From Poa pratensis (Eukaryota > Streptophyta > Magnoliopsida > Poales > Poaceae), in contig CAMZMU010000123.1 of NCBI GenBank assembly GCA_947311845.1, forward strand, positions 10,737,417-10,801,416: 64,000 bases of DNA, written 5' to 3'. The first letter of the stretch is position 1. Each line of letters starts with the position of its first letter. The notes under the pieces are model-generated. The model did no database searches, was not told the DNA's origin, and saw only the letters and a list, made by a program, of their open reading frames with translations. Of the stretch, positions 21,846 through 33,356 are shown piece after piece. The translations under genes were made by a program, and so were the position numbers.

Positions 21846-23556
21846 ATGGACGCCGCCGCGCGGGAACCGCGGAGTGCTATGGAATGGTGGGTGACGGTGC
21901 CGGAAGGCGCGTCGGTGACGGTGGAGTACGAGGCCGGCCTGGCCGGGAGGGCGTGGGCGTGGCTGGTCTCCTGCGCGGCCATGTTCGCAGCCAAGGTGTC
22001 CGGCTTCGCCAAGAAAGTCTGGAAGATCGGCGCCGACGATCCTCGGAGGGTGGTGCACGGCCTCAAAGTAGGCATGGCTCTCACCTTGGTCTCCATCTTC
22101 TACTACACCAGGCCGATGTACGATGGCGTCGGTGGGGCTGCCATGTGGGCCATCATGACAGTCGTCGTGATCTTCGAGTACACCGTTGGTAAGTGAGTCG
22201 AGACTAAAATTACCAAAACGAATTGCACGATATCGATCGTTGCAATTCCATCGTTAGCATGCATGTATATATTTACTCGGTTCTGTCACTAATTTTTGTG
22301 TGTGTGCATGAACGTGTAGGTGGCAGCATATACAAAGGGTTCAACAGAGCCGTCGCAACGGCGAGCGCAGGCTTGATCGCTCTCGGCGTGAACTGGGTGG
22401 CGAGCAAATCCGGCGATAAGCTCGAGCCGTTCATCACCAGTGCCTCCCTCTTTCTGCTTGGTACGTGCTTTCATGCGCCTATCTCTCTCGATCGGCCGAA
22501 GTCGTAACCGATGATCGATCGACTAACATCACCCATATGTGCTGTCTTGCAGCTGCGGCAGCCACGTTCTCGCGGTTTATACCGACGGTGAAGGCGCGGT
22601 TCGACTATGGCGTGACCATCTTCATCCTGACATACAGCCTGGTGGCCGTGTCTGGGTACCGCGTCGACGAGCTGGTAGCGCTGGCGCAGCAGCGGCTTGT
22701 CACCGTCGCCATCGGCATCTTCATCTGCCTCGCCGTCTGCGTTCTCGTGTGGCCCGTGTGGGCCGGCCAGGAGCTGCACCTCCTCACCGTGCGCAACATG
22801 GAGAAGCTGGCGGGCGCCGTGGAGGGCTGCGTCGATGACTACTTCGCCGAGGAGGAGGCGGAGGAGGAGGACGCGAAGAAGCGCGATCAGACCAAGACGG
22901 AAGGTTACAAGTGCGTGCTCAACTCCAAGGCGTCCGAGGATTCGCAGGCGAACCTGGCGCGGTGGGAGCCCGCGCACGGCAAGTTCGGCTTCCGCCACCC
23001 CTACGCCCAGTACGCCAAGCTCGGCGCCGCCATGCGCCACTGCGCGTACTGCGTCGAGACCCTGCACAGCTGCGTCGGCGCCGAGGTCCAGGCCCCCGAC
23101 CTCGTCAAGCGGTTGCTCGGCGACGTTTGCACGAGGCTCGGCGCGCAGTGCGCGCGGATTCTGAAAGAGGCGTCGCGGTCCGTCGCCACCATGACGATTT
23201 CCCGGGAGCTGGACTTCGCCGTGGCCGACATGAACACGGCAGTGCACGAGCTGCAGGGCGATCTGCGGGAGCTCCCGTTTAGCCTGGCCATGCAACTAGG
23301 AGAAACGTCGCTGATCGATGCCATGCCGCTGTTCACCGTGGCGTCGCTGCTGACGGAGATATCGGCGAGGGTCGAGAGCGTCGTGGACGCCGTGGACACG
23401 ATGGCCACCGTCGCGGGCTTCAAGCAGCAGGCGGATGATGATGATGGGGACAAAAAGGGAGACGCCGAGATGAAGATGAAAGTGCATCCCTTGAACGAGT
23501 CGGATTCCGACGAGCCACCTGAAAACAACAGAGCTAAGCCATCTGAACAGGCTTAA
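21846..23556 (+). CDS. ALMT: aluminium-activated malate transporter (ALMT family), gene 1
   Basis: Three exons: 21846-22188, 22320-22460, 22553-23556. Both introns have GT-AG ends in phase 1, giving 495 residues. The ATG at 21846 (MDAAARE) is the first in frame after the TATA box. ALMTs are plant anion channels of the plasma membrane or tonoplast carrying malate and other anions. The N-terminal half has about six hydrophobic segments (near residues 74-93, 100-116, 128-145, 153-170, 180-197, 210-230) with family landmarks [31 protein letters not shown] and PVWAG. The WEP motif (about residue 299) is in [14 protein letters not shown]. The long hydrophilic C-terminal half is usual for the family. 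An acidic stretch ([11 protein letters not shown]) lies near residue 263. The frame is intact. Substrate, membrane and Al response cannot be read from sequence. Confidence 0.93.
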
Positions 23557-23701
23557 ACATCCTATCAAAGGGCTCTAAAGCGGCTTGACTCATCGGACAC
23601 TCGGAGGGCAGAAGTGTCATCAGACTTAACCTGAGAAAACCATAGTTATACTTATACTTTTAGTAATTATTACATTCTTGTTTATAATGTTGGTTATTAT
23701 T

Positions 23702-24015
23702 GCAAACGGAGCTTGGCTCTGATGGTTGGGTTCCCTGTGGTGGAACCAGCCCACCCAGGTTCAAGTCCTAGACTTGGCATGGGCGTTTGCATTTACCTGG
23801 ATTTATTCCAGGATTATCCGGCGCTATTCTTTCAGTGGTAGGTGACGTGCCCGTCAACAGCGAGGCGCCTGTGGTGACTTCGTCAACCTCAAGATCTGCC
23901 GGCTCAGTCCTTCAGAGGTGCTCATAGGGGTAGGGTGTGCGTGCGTGCGTTCATAGGGGTGAGTGTATGTGCGTATTTGTGAGCGTCTGTGTTGTACTGT
24001 GTTCTCAAAAAAAAA
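23702..24015 (+). mobile_element. Au-type SINE
   Basis: The tRNA-related head has an A-box-like TGGCTCTGATGG (about 23714) and a B-box GGTTCAAGTCC (23758-23768), the Pol III internal promoter. The body contains TTTATTCCAGG, GGCGCC, GGTGACTTCGTCAA and GGTGCTCATAGGGGTAGGG, characteristic of the Au SINE family of grasses, and it ends in an A tail. A perfect 16-bp target duplication AATGTTGGTTATTATT flanks it (23686-23701 and 24016-24031). It lies 145 bases past the stop of ALMT gene 1 and may fall in its 3' UTR. Confidence 0.92.
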
Positions 24016-24031
24016 AATGTTGGTTATTATT

Positions 24032-24590
24032 TTCCGCGGAGGGAAGATGACAACTTCACATCCGCGGCAATCGGGTCGAATAAAACCAGCTTATGATGAT
24101 CATCTGAAACTCGATCGACATCGTTGTCGCACTACTACTACCTCCGATTTAGAATAAGTGTTGCAGTTTTGAACCTCCTAGTGTTAGTTCAAAACTACGA
24201 CACTTATTATGGATTGACGAGCAAATGGATTGGCACTAGTACACTAGTACGTACCACTTGTACTGAACCGAAAAGGAGCACCAGCGGGCACAAAGTGATC
24301 AGCTCACGAATTTTACAGGACAGGATATAGTAACCCATCCTATGGATGTCTCACGGCGGCATTCTCCCGGCCGGTCACTCTCCGGCCGTGCTTTTTGCCC
24401 TAGTCGACCGCATTTGTTCTTATTTCCATGGTGAAGTCTGTTGCATTACAGCAGCGCCGCGCACTGCAGGATCTGTGCGCATTGCATCATCACACCGGCC
24501 TAGTCGCCTTTTATCGACGGTATCACCTCCGGGATTCTATAGTCCCGCAGGGGAGGGATAGCCCCGCCGTGTGGAACGGACGGAGAAAGG
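24032..24590. other. spacer with small inverted repeat (MITE remnant)
   Basis: 24145-24212 holds AATAAGTGTTGCAGTTTTGAAC and its near inverse GTTCAAAACTACGACACTTATT separated by about 12 bases. This looks like the collapsed arms of a Stowaway-type element, next to a CTACCTCCG end. The remainder contains a CCGGCCGGTCACTCTCCGGCCG palindromic stretch near 24368 and no gene. Confidence 0.45.
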
Positions 24591-26350
24591 CGTCGTCCTT
24601 GTCTTCCTCATGGCGGCGGCGTGCTGCAAGGCTGCAACCCATTGAGATTGAGCCCTGGAGCTGTGGAGCGTGGACAGCAGTGTCGTACCTGACGAGGTTT
24701 TAGAAGGACACTGGCCGTAAGATTCGGGTCAGCTCCCTCCTAGTGGAGTATAAAAACTCCAGCACTGAGCGGGGACATGCCTAGGTGGATAACAATTCAC
24801 GCATATCTGATTCGGTTAAGAACGACGGGATAATGTTTTGGTGACGGTAATGCGTGTGGAAACAAAGTGGTCTGCCTTCAGAAATGTCTGAGTAATATCT
24901 GCGGAGATATTGCGATCTTCACCATTTCGGTAGCTCCCCCAAAGTAGGTGCTCTGACCAACATGCTAAAGGTAAGCAGTCGTAGGTGGTAGCAGTCAGGA
25001 CACTTTAGACTATATCAACTTGGTGACCATTTTGTTTTTACAAATGATTTAAGCATTTGTCATATGGGAAAGCAACCGTCGCCCGTCGGTGATTCTCATC
25101 CCGAAAAAAGTTTCATAGTACTAGTATTTGGAGACAATTGTCCCTTCAAGTTACTTTGCATCAGCTTCTGTATATCGAACTTCAATTATTTTTTTCAAAA
25201 ACACGCATGAGACTAGCGGGGGATGGGATGTGCCTCAGTGCCGCCACCTCGACCATCCATGGAGGAGGTGATCACATTTGGGGGATCCCAACTACAATGA
25301 TGACCGGCGTACGGTCATCAGATCGTATTAGGGCTCAACCAATATTGATGCGACACAAATGGAGAGGGCAATGTCGATTGCGAGTCTGCAATAACGAACT
25401 TCATTTTTTTCTTCAAAAAAACGCATGATACATTCGGGGATGGGCTGTGCCTCAGTGCCGCCATCTCGATCGTCGATGGAGGATGAGATCGCCGTTGGGG
25501 GATCCCAAGTACGATGATGACCGGGGTACGGTCATCAGATCGTATTAGGGCTCACCCAATGCTGATGCCACACAAATGGAAAGGCGATGTTGCGAGTCTC
25601 CGTTTGGGTAATAGCTTACACTCCAAATTATCGTTTTTGTCACTTCATAACAATGAAATTATTGCTCGTGCTAAACGTATTGGGGGTTCTTTGGGTAAGA
25701 AGCACGTTGTTATTTGGCTTCTGTTAATTCTATTAAGACACACAGAGGTTGATAGAATGATATCTATGCTAAATAAGTAGGTGGAGAAGTCTTTAGAGGA
25801 AGATGTTGGTCCTGCAAACCTCCTAATTTCTAGGTCACCAATGTTTGCGAAGATTAGGTAGATGATGGTGAGTGGGGTCTTGATGATCAATGGAGACGCT
25901 CATGTCACAAAAGAGCGTAAGCATATAAAACAAGGATTATTAGGAAATGGCCTATGATCAGCGCTATCATTGAAATAATTAACTTAAAGATAAATTGATC
26001 TCTCAAGTAGACAATTTACTTGGGCTAATCGTAGGACGCCCATGTTTGGAAAACTTGATCGAGTTCTTGCAAGCGTAGAACGGGGAGAAATCCCTTAGTC
26101 ACCGTGTGTGCACTGACTTGTTCACGTTCAAATCATAGGTCATTGGCAATAGATTCAGGTGTTCAAGCCCACTTACGCAATTCTTCATGCTTCTATTTTT
26201 CCTGGCTCAGACATGTTGAATTTTTGGAGATGGTGGCGAATGAATGGGGGAGTATATCCCATGGTGATACTCCTATTGTAAGATGGCAAACTAAGATTAT
26301 GCATATTAGACCCTTACTTAAGGGGTGCAAGATTGAAGGCAGTGGATAAT
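24591..26350 (+). pseudogene. decayed LINE 5' half (ORF1 and endonuclease remnants)
   Basis: 25640-25780 encodes HNNEIIARAKRIGGSLG, a pattern seen near the end of the first open frame region of plant LINEs. 26015-26340 encodes the end of an APE-type endonuclease (FTWANRR, then LDRVLASVE, then NHRSLAIDSG, FSWLRH..F.EMVANEW) broken by stops and indels. These domains target-prime LINE insertion. The reverse transcriptase is absent. 24591-25180 is probably 5' LINE leader but is not firmly assignable. Confidence 0.65.
25190..25600 (+). repeat. tandem duplication (about 215 bp) inside LINE remnant
   Basis: Two copies in a row, about 25190-25395 and 25405-25600, share CTTCAAAAA.ACGCATGA, GTGCCTCAGTGCCGCCA, GGGGGATCCCAA.TAC and TACGGTCATCAGATCGTATT. 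They differ at scattered positions, so the duplication is not recent. Confidence 0.8.
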
Positions 26351-26808
26351 TTGATCTCAAGAAAGTAAACAAAATCGGGAAACATATCAACATGAAATTT
26401 AGTCTTAAAGAGCCCAACACGAGTAGCACAGACGTAAAATTTATGTTGCCGGTGCAACAAGTGACCGGTGATCAGCATGGTGATCAGCATGCTGCTGTAG
26501 ATGAAAGATCTCCACACATCACGCCACTAGTCGAGTGTGGAGGACCATAAGAATTAACCTCCCAATGAGGACGCCCTTTTTCTATTGGTAACGGGTAATT
26601 ATTTTTTAGCTTTTTTTTTAGCGGAGCCTTGGAGGTAGTAAATCTTAAATTTATACTATTATATGGGCCTTGAGCTCATGTATTTCTAGCTTAATGGTCG
26701 GTAAAGCCCATCTCGGGTAGGATCCAGCCTCACACTACGCGGGTTATTTGGGAGCTCCTAGTCAACGCAGTACGCGGAGGGAGCCAGGCTCGGGAGCTCC
26801 TAGCTAGC
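26351..26808. other. spacer between LINE remnant and Mutator-like element
   Basis: No gene seen. 26690-26808 carries GGGAGCTCCTAG twice (about 26750 and 26792) near the border of the next element. Confidence 0.4.
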
Positions 26809-27309
26809 GACCTGGTCGTCAATAGCGAACCTTCGCATACCCCCCTGCGCTTTAGTGGGCCGGCCCACATCGGGCTTCCGGCTCTACTGTTTTGGTGCAT
26901 TCACATGTTTCGGAGTACCGCTTCGCATCACATGGACTGTCGCTTCGCATCGAATGGACTATTTCCTGTTTCCCATCCCATGCACGGAGTGCACGTTCGG
27001 TCCTCTTTAAAAAAAAAGAACGATCCTACTACATTTATTGAAGTATGAAAACTCGAACTACTTTGAAAGTTGTGTACACGAAAATTATGCGGGTCCACGA
27101 GTAGGTTCCATTCCCATACTCAGTTTCGAGTTTCGTCGATTATAACTTCTCGATTTTGAATAGATGTTCGAAACCTGTTTAGCAAAATTTTATCGAATTC
27201 GTCACGCTCCGTTGACCGTTTGAAAATATCATTTGACGAGTAGGTTAATATCCACATTTGCACAACTTTCATATTGTAATTTTTTCGTTTCGACGGTCAT
27301 ATACGAGAT

Positions 27310-28278
27310 ATTCGAAACTATTTTTGAACACGCAATGTGTGTTTAAACGGGATCTGAGTTTCAACGATTTTTGAAGACGCCGTTGAACGGAATTTGGTTT
27401 TGAACAGAAATGGGAAAACGGTTGCACGGATTGTGTGTTGGAACAGGCTCTGAGTTTGAACGATTTTTGAAAACATCGTTGAACAGAAATTGGTTTTGAA
27501 CGAAAATGGGAGAACGGTTGCACGGATTGTGTGTTTGAACAGGATCCGAGTTTAAACGATTTTCAAAAAAGTGAACAAAAAAATAGGTATTTGAACGGAA
27601 ATTATTTTTGAACGATTTTAAAAGGCGAACAGAAAAAGTCTGTGAACGGAAATTGTTTTTGAACGATTTTCAAAAAAGTGAACAAAAAAATAGGTATTTG
27701 AACGGAAATTATTTTTGAACGATTTTAAAAGGAGAACAGAAAAAGTCTGTGAACGGAAATTATTTTTGAACGATTTTCGAAAAAGTGAACAAAATAGGCA
27801 TTTGAACGGAAATTATTTTTGAACGATTTTAAAAGGCGAACAGAAAAAGTCTGTGAACGGAAATTGTTTTTGAACGATTTTCAAAAAAAGTGAACAAAAT
27901 AGGTATTTGAACGGAAATTATTTTTGAACGATTTTAAAAGGCGAACAGAAAAAGTCTGTGAACGGAAATTATTTTTGAACGATTTTCAAAAAAGTGAACA
28001 AAAATATGTATTTGAACGAAAATTATTTTTGAACGATTTTAAAAGGAGAACAGAAAAAGTCTGTGAACGGAAATTGTTTTTGAACGATTTTCAAAAAAGT
28101 GAACAAAACAGGTATTTGAATGGAAATTATTTTTGAACAATTTTAAAACGCGAATAGAAAAAGTCTGTGAACGAAAATTATTTTGGAACGATTTTCAAAA
28201 AAATTGAACAAAAAATGGTATTTGAACGGAAATTATTTTTGAACGATTTTAAAAGGCGAACAGAAAAAGTCTGTGAAC
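27310..28278 (+). repeat. GAACGGAAATTATTTTTGAACG array
   Basis: About ten units of roughly 100 bases, each alternating GAACGGAAATTATTTTTGAACG, ATTTTAAAAGGCGAACAG, AAAAAGTCTGTGAACGG and ATTTTCAAAAAAGTGAAC. It resumes at 29175-29500 after the LINE insertion. Open frames through it are by-products of the repeat. Confidence 0.9.
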
Positions 28279-29174
28279 AATGGAGTCTCTGTCCTATTCT
28301 GGTCCGATAACTGGCTGCAAGGGAAATTGGAGGATAGGTTTCCAAGGCTGTTCTCTTATGCCATCGATAAGCTGCAGTCAGTAGCTGAGTTCATGGGAGC
28401 ATACAACACTCTTCGGTGGTTTCATCTTCCTCTGTCAATTGAAGCCCATGATGAGTATGCGCAATTGCAGGTTCTGCTACAGGATCTCAGCTTAAATGAG
28501 AACACGAAAGATGCTTGGGTTTGCACACTTGGAAACGGAGCTTTTAAACCAAGTAAAGTGTATAAACTGAATCCTTCCTGCTGGATATGGAGGAGTAAAT
28601 GTCAGTCCAAGCATAAGTTCTTCGCTTGGTTAATCCTACATGATAGAATAAATACCCAGGAAATGTTGATTAGAAGGCACTGGTCCATTTCATCTTGTTC
28701 AGATTGTGTTATGTGTGCTTCCCATCAGTTAGAAGATTGGCGACATTTATTCTTTAACTGTATGTTTAGCACACGAGTCTGGAATTATCTTCAAATTGCT
28801 TGGCACCTAGGTGGTACTCCTTCTCAGGTTCTCCTTGCTGCTAAGCGAAGTTTCTCTGGACCATGTTTTGCTGAGGTGGTGATTCTTGCTTGTTGGGCGA
28901 TTTGGAAGCAGAGAAATGGGTGGATTTTCAACAACATCAAACCAACTTTTAGGGGATGGAATTCTTGCTTTGTACATGAGGTTACTTTGCTTAAATATCG
29001 TGCAAAGAGTGTAGATGTACCACTCTTGTCATCATGGCTTGACAACCTACACTAGTTTTAGTCTTAGTTTTATTTCCGTTTGTAAATTTCTTGTAAATAT
29101 GCTACTGCTTTTTTATTAATAAAGGGAGAAAATGAGGCTGTGGGGGGCTCCCCTGCAGTAGAAAAGTTTCAAAA
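28279..29174 (+). mobile_element. young 5'-truncated LINE
   Basis: A perfect 15-bp target duplication AAAAAGTCTGTGAAC (28264-28278 and 29175-29189) and a 3' A run show target-primed insertion into the array. The element keeps one uninterrupted frame from the breakpoint to the stop at 29053-29055. It encodes the C-terminus of the LINE polyprotein: FWSDNWLQG, KFFAWLILHDRINT, the zf-RVT cysteines in CSDCVMC...HLFFNC, and WAIWKQRNGWIFN. Reverse transcriptase and endonuclease are missing, so it cannot move itself. Confidence 0.93.
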
Positions 29175-30106
29175 AAAAAGTCTGTGAACGGAAATTATTT
29201 TTGAACGATTTTCAAAAAAGTGAACAAAAATAGGTATTTGAACGAAAATTTTTTTTGAACGATTTTAAAAGGCGAACAGAAAAAAGTCTATGAACAGAAA
29301 TTGTTTTTGAACGATTTTGAAAAAGTGAACAAAAAATAGGTATTTTAAAGGAAATTATTTTTGAACAATTTTAAAAGGCAAACAGAAAAAGTCTGTGAAC
29401 GGAAATTATTTTTGAACGATTTTCAAAAAAGTGAACAAAAAAAGATATTTGAACGGAAATTATTTTTGAACGATTTTAAAAGGCGAACAATTTTCGAATA
29501 TGAACATTTTTAAATTTGAACATTTTCAAAAATGAAAAATCAAAATAAAGAAATAATGTCTAATAAGAAAACTGAAAAGAAGAAAGAAAAAAGAAACAGC
29601 CAAAAAATTAAAAACGAAAATTGACACACAAAAAAATAAAACGAAGAGGAACCATTTTTTCGGTTCGGAACCATATTCTAAAAAGGAACCATTTTTTCGG
29701 TTCAAAAAAATAAAAACAAAAAAAGGTGAACATTTGTTCATTTCTTTTCCCGAAAATAAATAAAACTTTGAATTGACAACAGAAAATAAAATAGAAAATT
29801 AAAAGAAAGAAGAAAAACGAAACTGTGTACTACAAAAGGAAAATTGGGAAAAATAAAAAGAAAACTAAAAACGAAAGCAGGCCTGCATCCTAGTATGGTC
29901 GAACGAACGCCCACCAGCAACGAGGTCCCATTTTTCTTTGTTCTTTCCTACGTGCGTGCGTCGAGAGGGAGCGCGTGCATGGTGCAGGCTGATGGACCGT
30001 GCGTGCGAGGGAGAAGAACGAAGCAGTGCGCTGTCCCGTGCAACTAAATGGGCCAGGCCCATGAGTCGTCGGGGGTGTGCGACTGCACGTTAGCGTTGAC
30101 CTGGTC

Positions 30107-31240
30107 GACATATAGGTTTTGCCGCCAGGCTCCGCGTACCCGCCTCGTGCTGCATCCTGCACATGGGCCGCGGCCCAACTCTTCTTCTTCCTCGCCTCTT
30201 CTTCCTCCACATGGTATGCCTCATGCTGCATCCTCCGTCGATCCCCCGCCGCCGTACCTCCGGCCGTAACCGCCTGCTGCCGCCACCCGCGCCCGGCGCC
30301 GCTGCCGAGTCGCCTCGGCGCCCCGCCCTACTCGAACCGCGGCCGCCGCCGGTCCACCGCCTCCCCGACTTCCCTCTAAACCCCCCCCCCACACCCACCT
30401 TCTTCTCCGGCGCCGGCCACCCCCGCACCCCCCCCCCCTCGTTAAGGTGCTACCTCACCTCCACCTGCGCCGCCGCGGCCAGCCGCTTGGCGGCGAGGTC
30501 GGTCGCGCTCGTCGACGCTCTTCTCCGTCTCGTCCTGCTCCAGAGCCGCACTGCCTCCCTCGCCCCCGTCTTCTTCTTCCCCTCCGGTCGCTCTGGCCGC
30601 CGTGTGTAGTAACGGGCCGGGCCCATCCGCGACAGGGTACGCGGGAGCGATTGCGTCCCGCGGTACGCGGCAACTAGGATTTGCCGGGTTTTTTGCAAAC
30701 TACGTCATACACTCACACATACAGTTCAGCCGATGTATTCTGGAGTCTGGACGTGCGGGAGCTAATATTCACCGCTTTAGCGGCACAGGAGCCTCCCACT
30801 GCCTACATGCGCTGCTAAATGGGCTGCAGTGATGCAACCCATTATAACATGTGTTTTTTCCAAAAACATCTGATTGTTTTAAAAGTATAATTTTTTTCAA
30901 ACTTCTGGTTTTTTAAATATATATTTTTTAACTCTGAGTATTTTAAATTTGATCATTTTCAAATCAGAACAATTCTCAAATCTAAATATTTTACAAAACT
31001 GAAATATTTCAAATCGAAACATTTTCAAAATCTGAATATTTTCGAATCCGAACAATTTTCAATACAATTTTTAAAATTCCTAAAAAGAAAAGTAAAAATA
31101 AACGGGAAACAAAAAACATACGAAAAAAAGGAAAACAGAAAAAAAAAAGTCGAAGCGCGCAGTTGGGACGGCCCGTTGCGGGGGTTTGCGGCGTGAACTT
31201 CCCGTGCAGCAACCGGCGGCAAATAGAATTTGCCGAGCAA
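30107..31240. other. GC-rich block and short Mutator-like remnant
   Basis: 30110-30610 is very GC-rich, with proline/arginine-rich open frames on both strands and no recognisable domain; it may be captured gene sequence. 30605-30690 and 31160-31240 carry two related terminal-like sequences in the same orientation (GGGCC...GGGTACGCGGGAGCG...GCAACTAGGATTTGCC and GGGACGGCCCGTTGCGGGGG...GCAAATAGAATTTGCC), with an A/T-rich stretch of AAATCTGAATATTTTC-type units between them. These look like ends of further short elements related to X1 and X2. Confidence 0.4.
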
Positions 31241-31686
31241 AAGGCATGAGAAGCTTACACAGTTTCTAAAAAAACTTATACACTTAAAAAAAAATACTTA
31301 TGCTTGGCGTGTCTTTTTGCTTTCGTCCATCCCTTTGTATTTCTAGGATTGTAACATCTCTATGATTCAAAATGTAGTACACAATTCCCAACGATTTGCT
31401 AAACCCGGATTTTCTCCAACTCTGTCATACAAAGACAAAGAGAACTGGTCAACAACCCAGTGGCACCGTGCTGACTAAGGTTTGGCTCCTGTCAATAGCG
31501 AATTTCCGATTACTTATCAAGGTGGACTATTTACAAAAAAAAATCAGGAGGGCTCCTTCCCCGTTGAACTTTTTTGTAGAGAGGACAAATTTTTCAATGG
31601 TTGAGCTAGCTAGGCAAACACGATAAGAGTTGTCTCGTCGCAATTTACACTTGATCACTCGAAAGATCCCGAACTATGTTCAAAGG
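31241..31686 (-). other. 3' flank of ALMT gene 2
   Basis: About 445 bases past the stop codon. It would include the 3' UTR. No transposon end or clear poly(A) signal was identified. Confidence 0.4.
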
Positions 31687-33356
31687 CTATTCGGTGGCCG
31701 AGCTTGCTAGCTTTGCCGTTGATGCGTCAGAACAATCAAGATTGTCAAGCGGGGGCACTTCCATCTCCGTTTCTACCTTCCCATCTTCGGCCTGTTCGAA
31801 TCCCGCGACGGTCGCGAGCGTGGCGACGGCGTCGACTACTCCCTTGATCCTCGAGGCGATCTCTATGAGCAACAGCGCCATGGGCAAGAGCGCCATGCTG
31901 GCCTCGATCAACGAGGTGTCCGCCTGGTCGTCGGCCAGCAGCAGCAGCTTCGACGGGAGCGCCCTCATGTCGCTCTGCAGCGCGCGCACGGCCTCGTCCA
32001 TGTCCGCCACCGCCGCGCCCAGCGCCCCGGAGGCCGTCATCGTGGCGATGGATCTCGACGCCTCCCTGAGCACCCGCGCGCACCCCGCGCTGAGCTCCGT
32101 GAACGCGCGGCCGGCCCCTGGGAGGAGATGCGGGCCTTGCTCGGTCGGTGTCGCCGCGAGGACGCGGCTGTCGAGCGCCTCGACGCAGTACGCGCACTGG
32201 CGCATGGCGGCGCCGACCTTGGTGTAGAGCTCGTACGGGTGCCGGAAGCCGAACTCCCCGTGCGCGGGCTCCCACCGCGCCAGGTCGGCCTGCGCGTCCT
32301 CGGACGCCTTGGAGCCGAGCACGCGCTTGTACCCCTCCGACCTGCAGTCGCGCGCGAACCGCTTGTCGGCGGAGGCGAAGTAGCCTTCGACGCAGGCCTC
32401 GATGGAATCCGCGATTGAGTCCATGTTGCGCGTGGTGAGGAGGCGCAGGTCCTGGCCGGACCAGACGGGGAAGACGAGCACGCAGACGGCGATGTAGATG
32501 ACGAAGCCGACGGTGATGGTGGATATCCGCTGCAGTGCCAGAGCCGCCAGGTCCTCTACGCGGTACCCGGACACGGCCACGAAGCTGTACGTGATGATGA
32601 AGACCGTGACGCCGTAGTCGTACAGCGACTTCACCATCGGTATGAACCGCGAGAATGCCGCCGCAGCTGCTGCACGTACACGCATGTCGCTTTAAGTAGT
32701 TAGTCACTGTCGGCATGATCGACTGGCACCTAACACGGTAGGCGAGAGAGTAAAGTACCCAGCAGTAAGACGGAGCCGCCGCCGACGACCGGTTCCAGCG
32801 TCTTGCCGGATTTGCTGGCCACCCAGTGCACGCCGAGCGCGAGCCCGGCGCCGCTGATGGTCCCGACGGTTCTGTTGAACCCCTTGTACATGCTACCACC
32901 TGGATGCACCACGTACCACACACCTGATCATGGTCACGACATTGAACCCGTGTTTTCTGCACTGTCCATTCTTGGGCCAACTTACTTACCAACGGTGTAC
33001 TCGAAGACGAGCACGACGGTCATGATGGCCCACACGACGTTCCGGCCGCCGACGCCGTCGTAGAGGGGCCTGGCGTAGTAGAAGAGGGAGACCAGGGCGA
33101 GAGCGAGGGCGACCTTCATGCCGTACACCGCCTTCCCGGGGTAATCCGCGGTGCCGATCATCTTCCAGACCATGCCGGCGAGGCCAGACGCCCTGGACCT
33201 GAACGCCGCCGCGCGGGAGGCAAGCCAAGCTCTCAAGGCCGGACCGGCGCCGGCTGCCGCCTTGTGCTCGTCGGAAACGGACAATGCGTCGTCTTCTGGC
33301 ATGGAGACCTGCCACTCCCGAGCATTCTGCGCTGCCTCCTTGATGTGATGATCCAT
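31687..33356 (-). CDS. ALMT: aluminium-activated malate transporter (ALMT family), gene 2
   Basis: Three exons on the minus strand: 33356-32990, 32899-32759, and 32669 (or 32666) to 31687. Introns are GT-AG, phase 1, at the same two protein positions as in gene 1. The product is 496 or 495 residues depending on which of two adjacent AG acceptors is used. The start MDHHIKEAA is preferred to an in-frame ATG 18 bases upstream by analogy with gene 1. Landmarks are [56 protein letters not shown] and [16 protein letters not shown]. About six hydrophobic segments lie in the N-terminal half. It is an intact paralogue of gene 1, in tail-to-tail orientation 8.1 kb away. Expected role: anion or malate efflux channel. 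Confidence 0.92.

Larger units (their letters stand above)
26809..30106 (+). mobile_element. Mutator-like element copy X1 (contains a LINE)
   Basis: The ends are inverted and related: GACCTGGTCGTCAATAGCG...TTCGCATACCCCCC at 26809 and, read inverted from 30106, GACCAGGTCAACGCTAACG...TCGCACACCCCC. Both are followed inward by a TGGGCC-containing motif. Inside are a unique block (27040-27310), a long array of GAACG-rich units (27310-29500) and an A-rich tract. The same order of blocks appears inverted at 33714-36568. The family (Mutator-like, non-autonomous, no transposase seen) is inferred from the long subterminal repeats and from the TSD of the second copy; no TSD was found here. Confidence 0.55.

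Noticed and set aside
22471..23295. 274-codon open frame antisense to ALMT gene 1 exon 3
   Set aside because: GC-rich coding DNA opens the opposite strand. The sense frame has family motifs and splice sites; the antisense product has no recognisable domain.
30163..30609. 148-codon proline-rich protein
   Set aside because: High GC keeps five frames open; no conserved motif and no splice context. Kept only as possible captured DNA.
31745..32992. 415-codon open frame overlapping ALMT gene 2 in another frame
   Set aside because: It reads through both introns and exon 3 in a wrong frame with Arg/His/Gly-rich sequence, a by-product of GC-rich codons.
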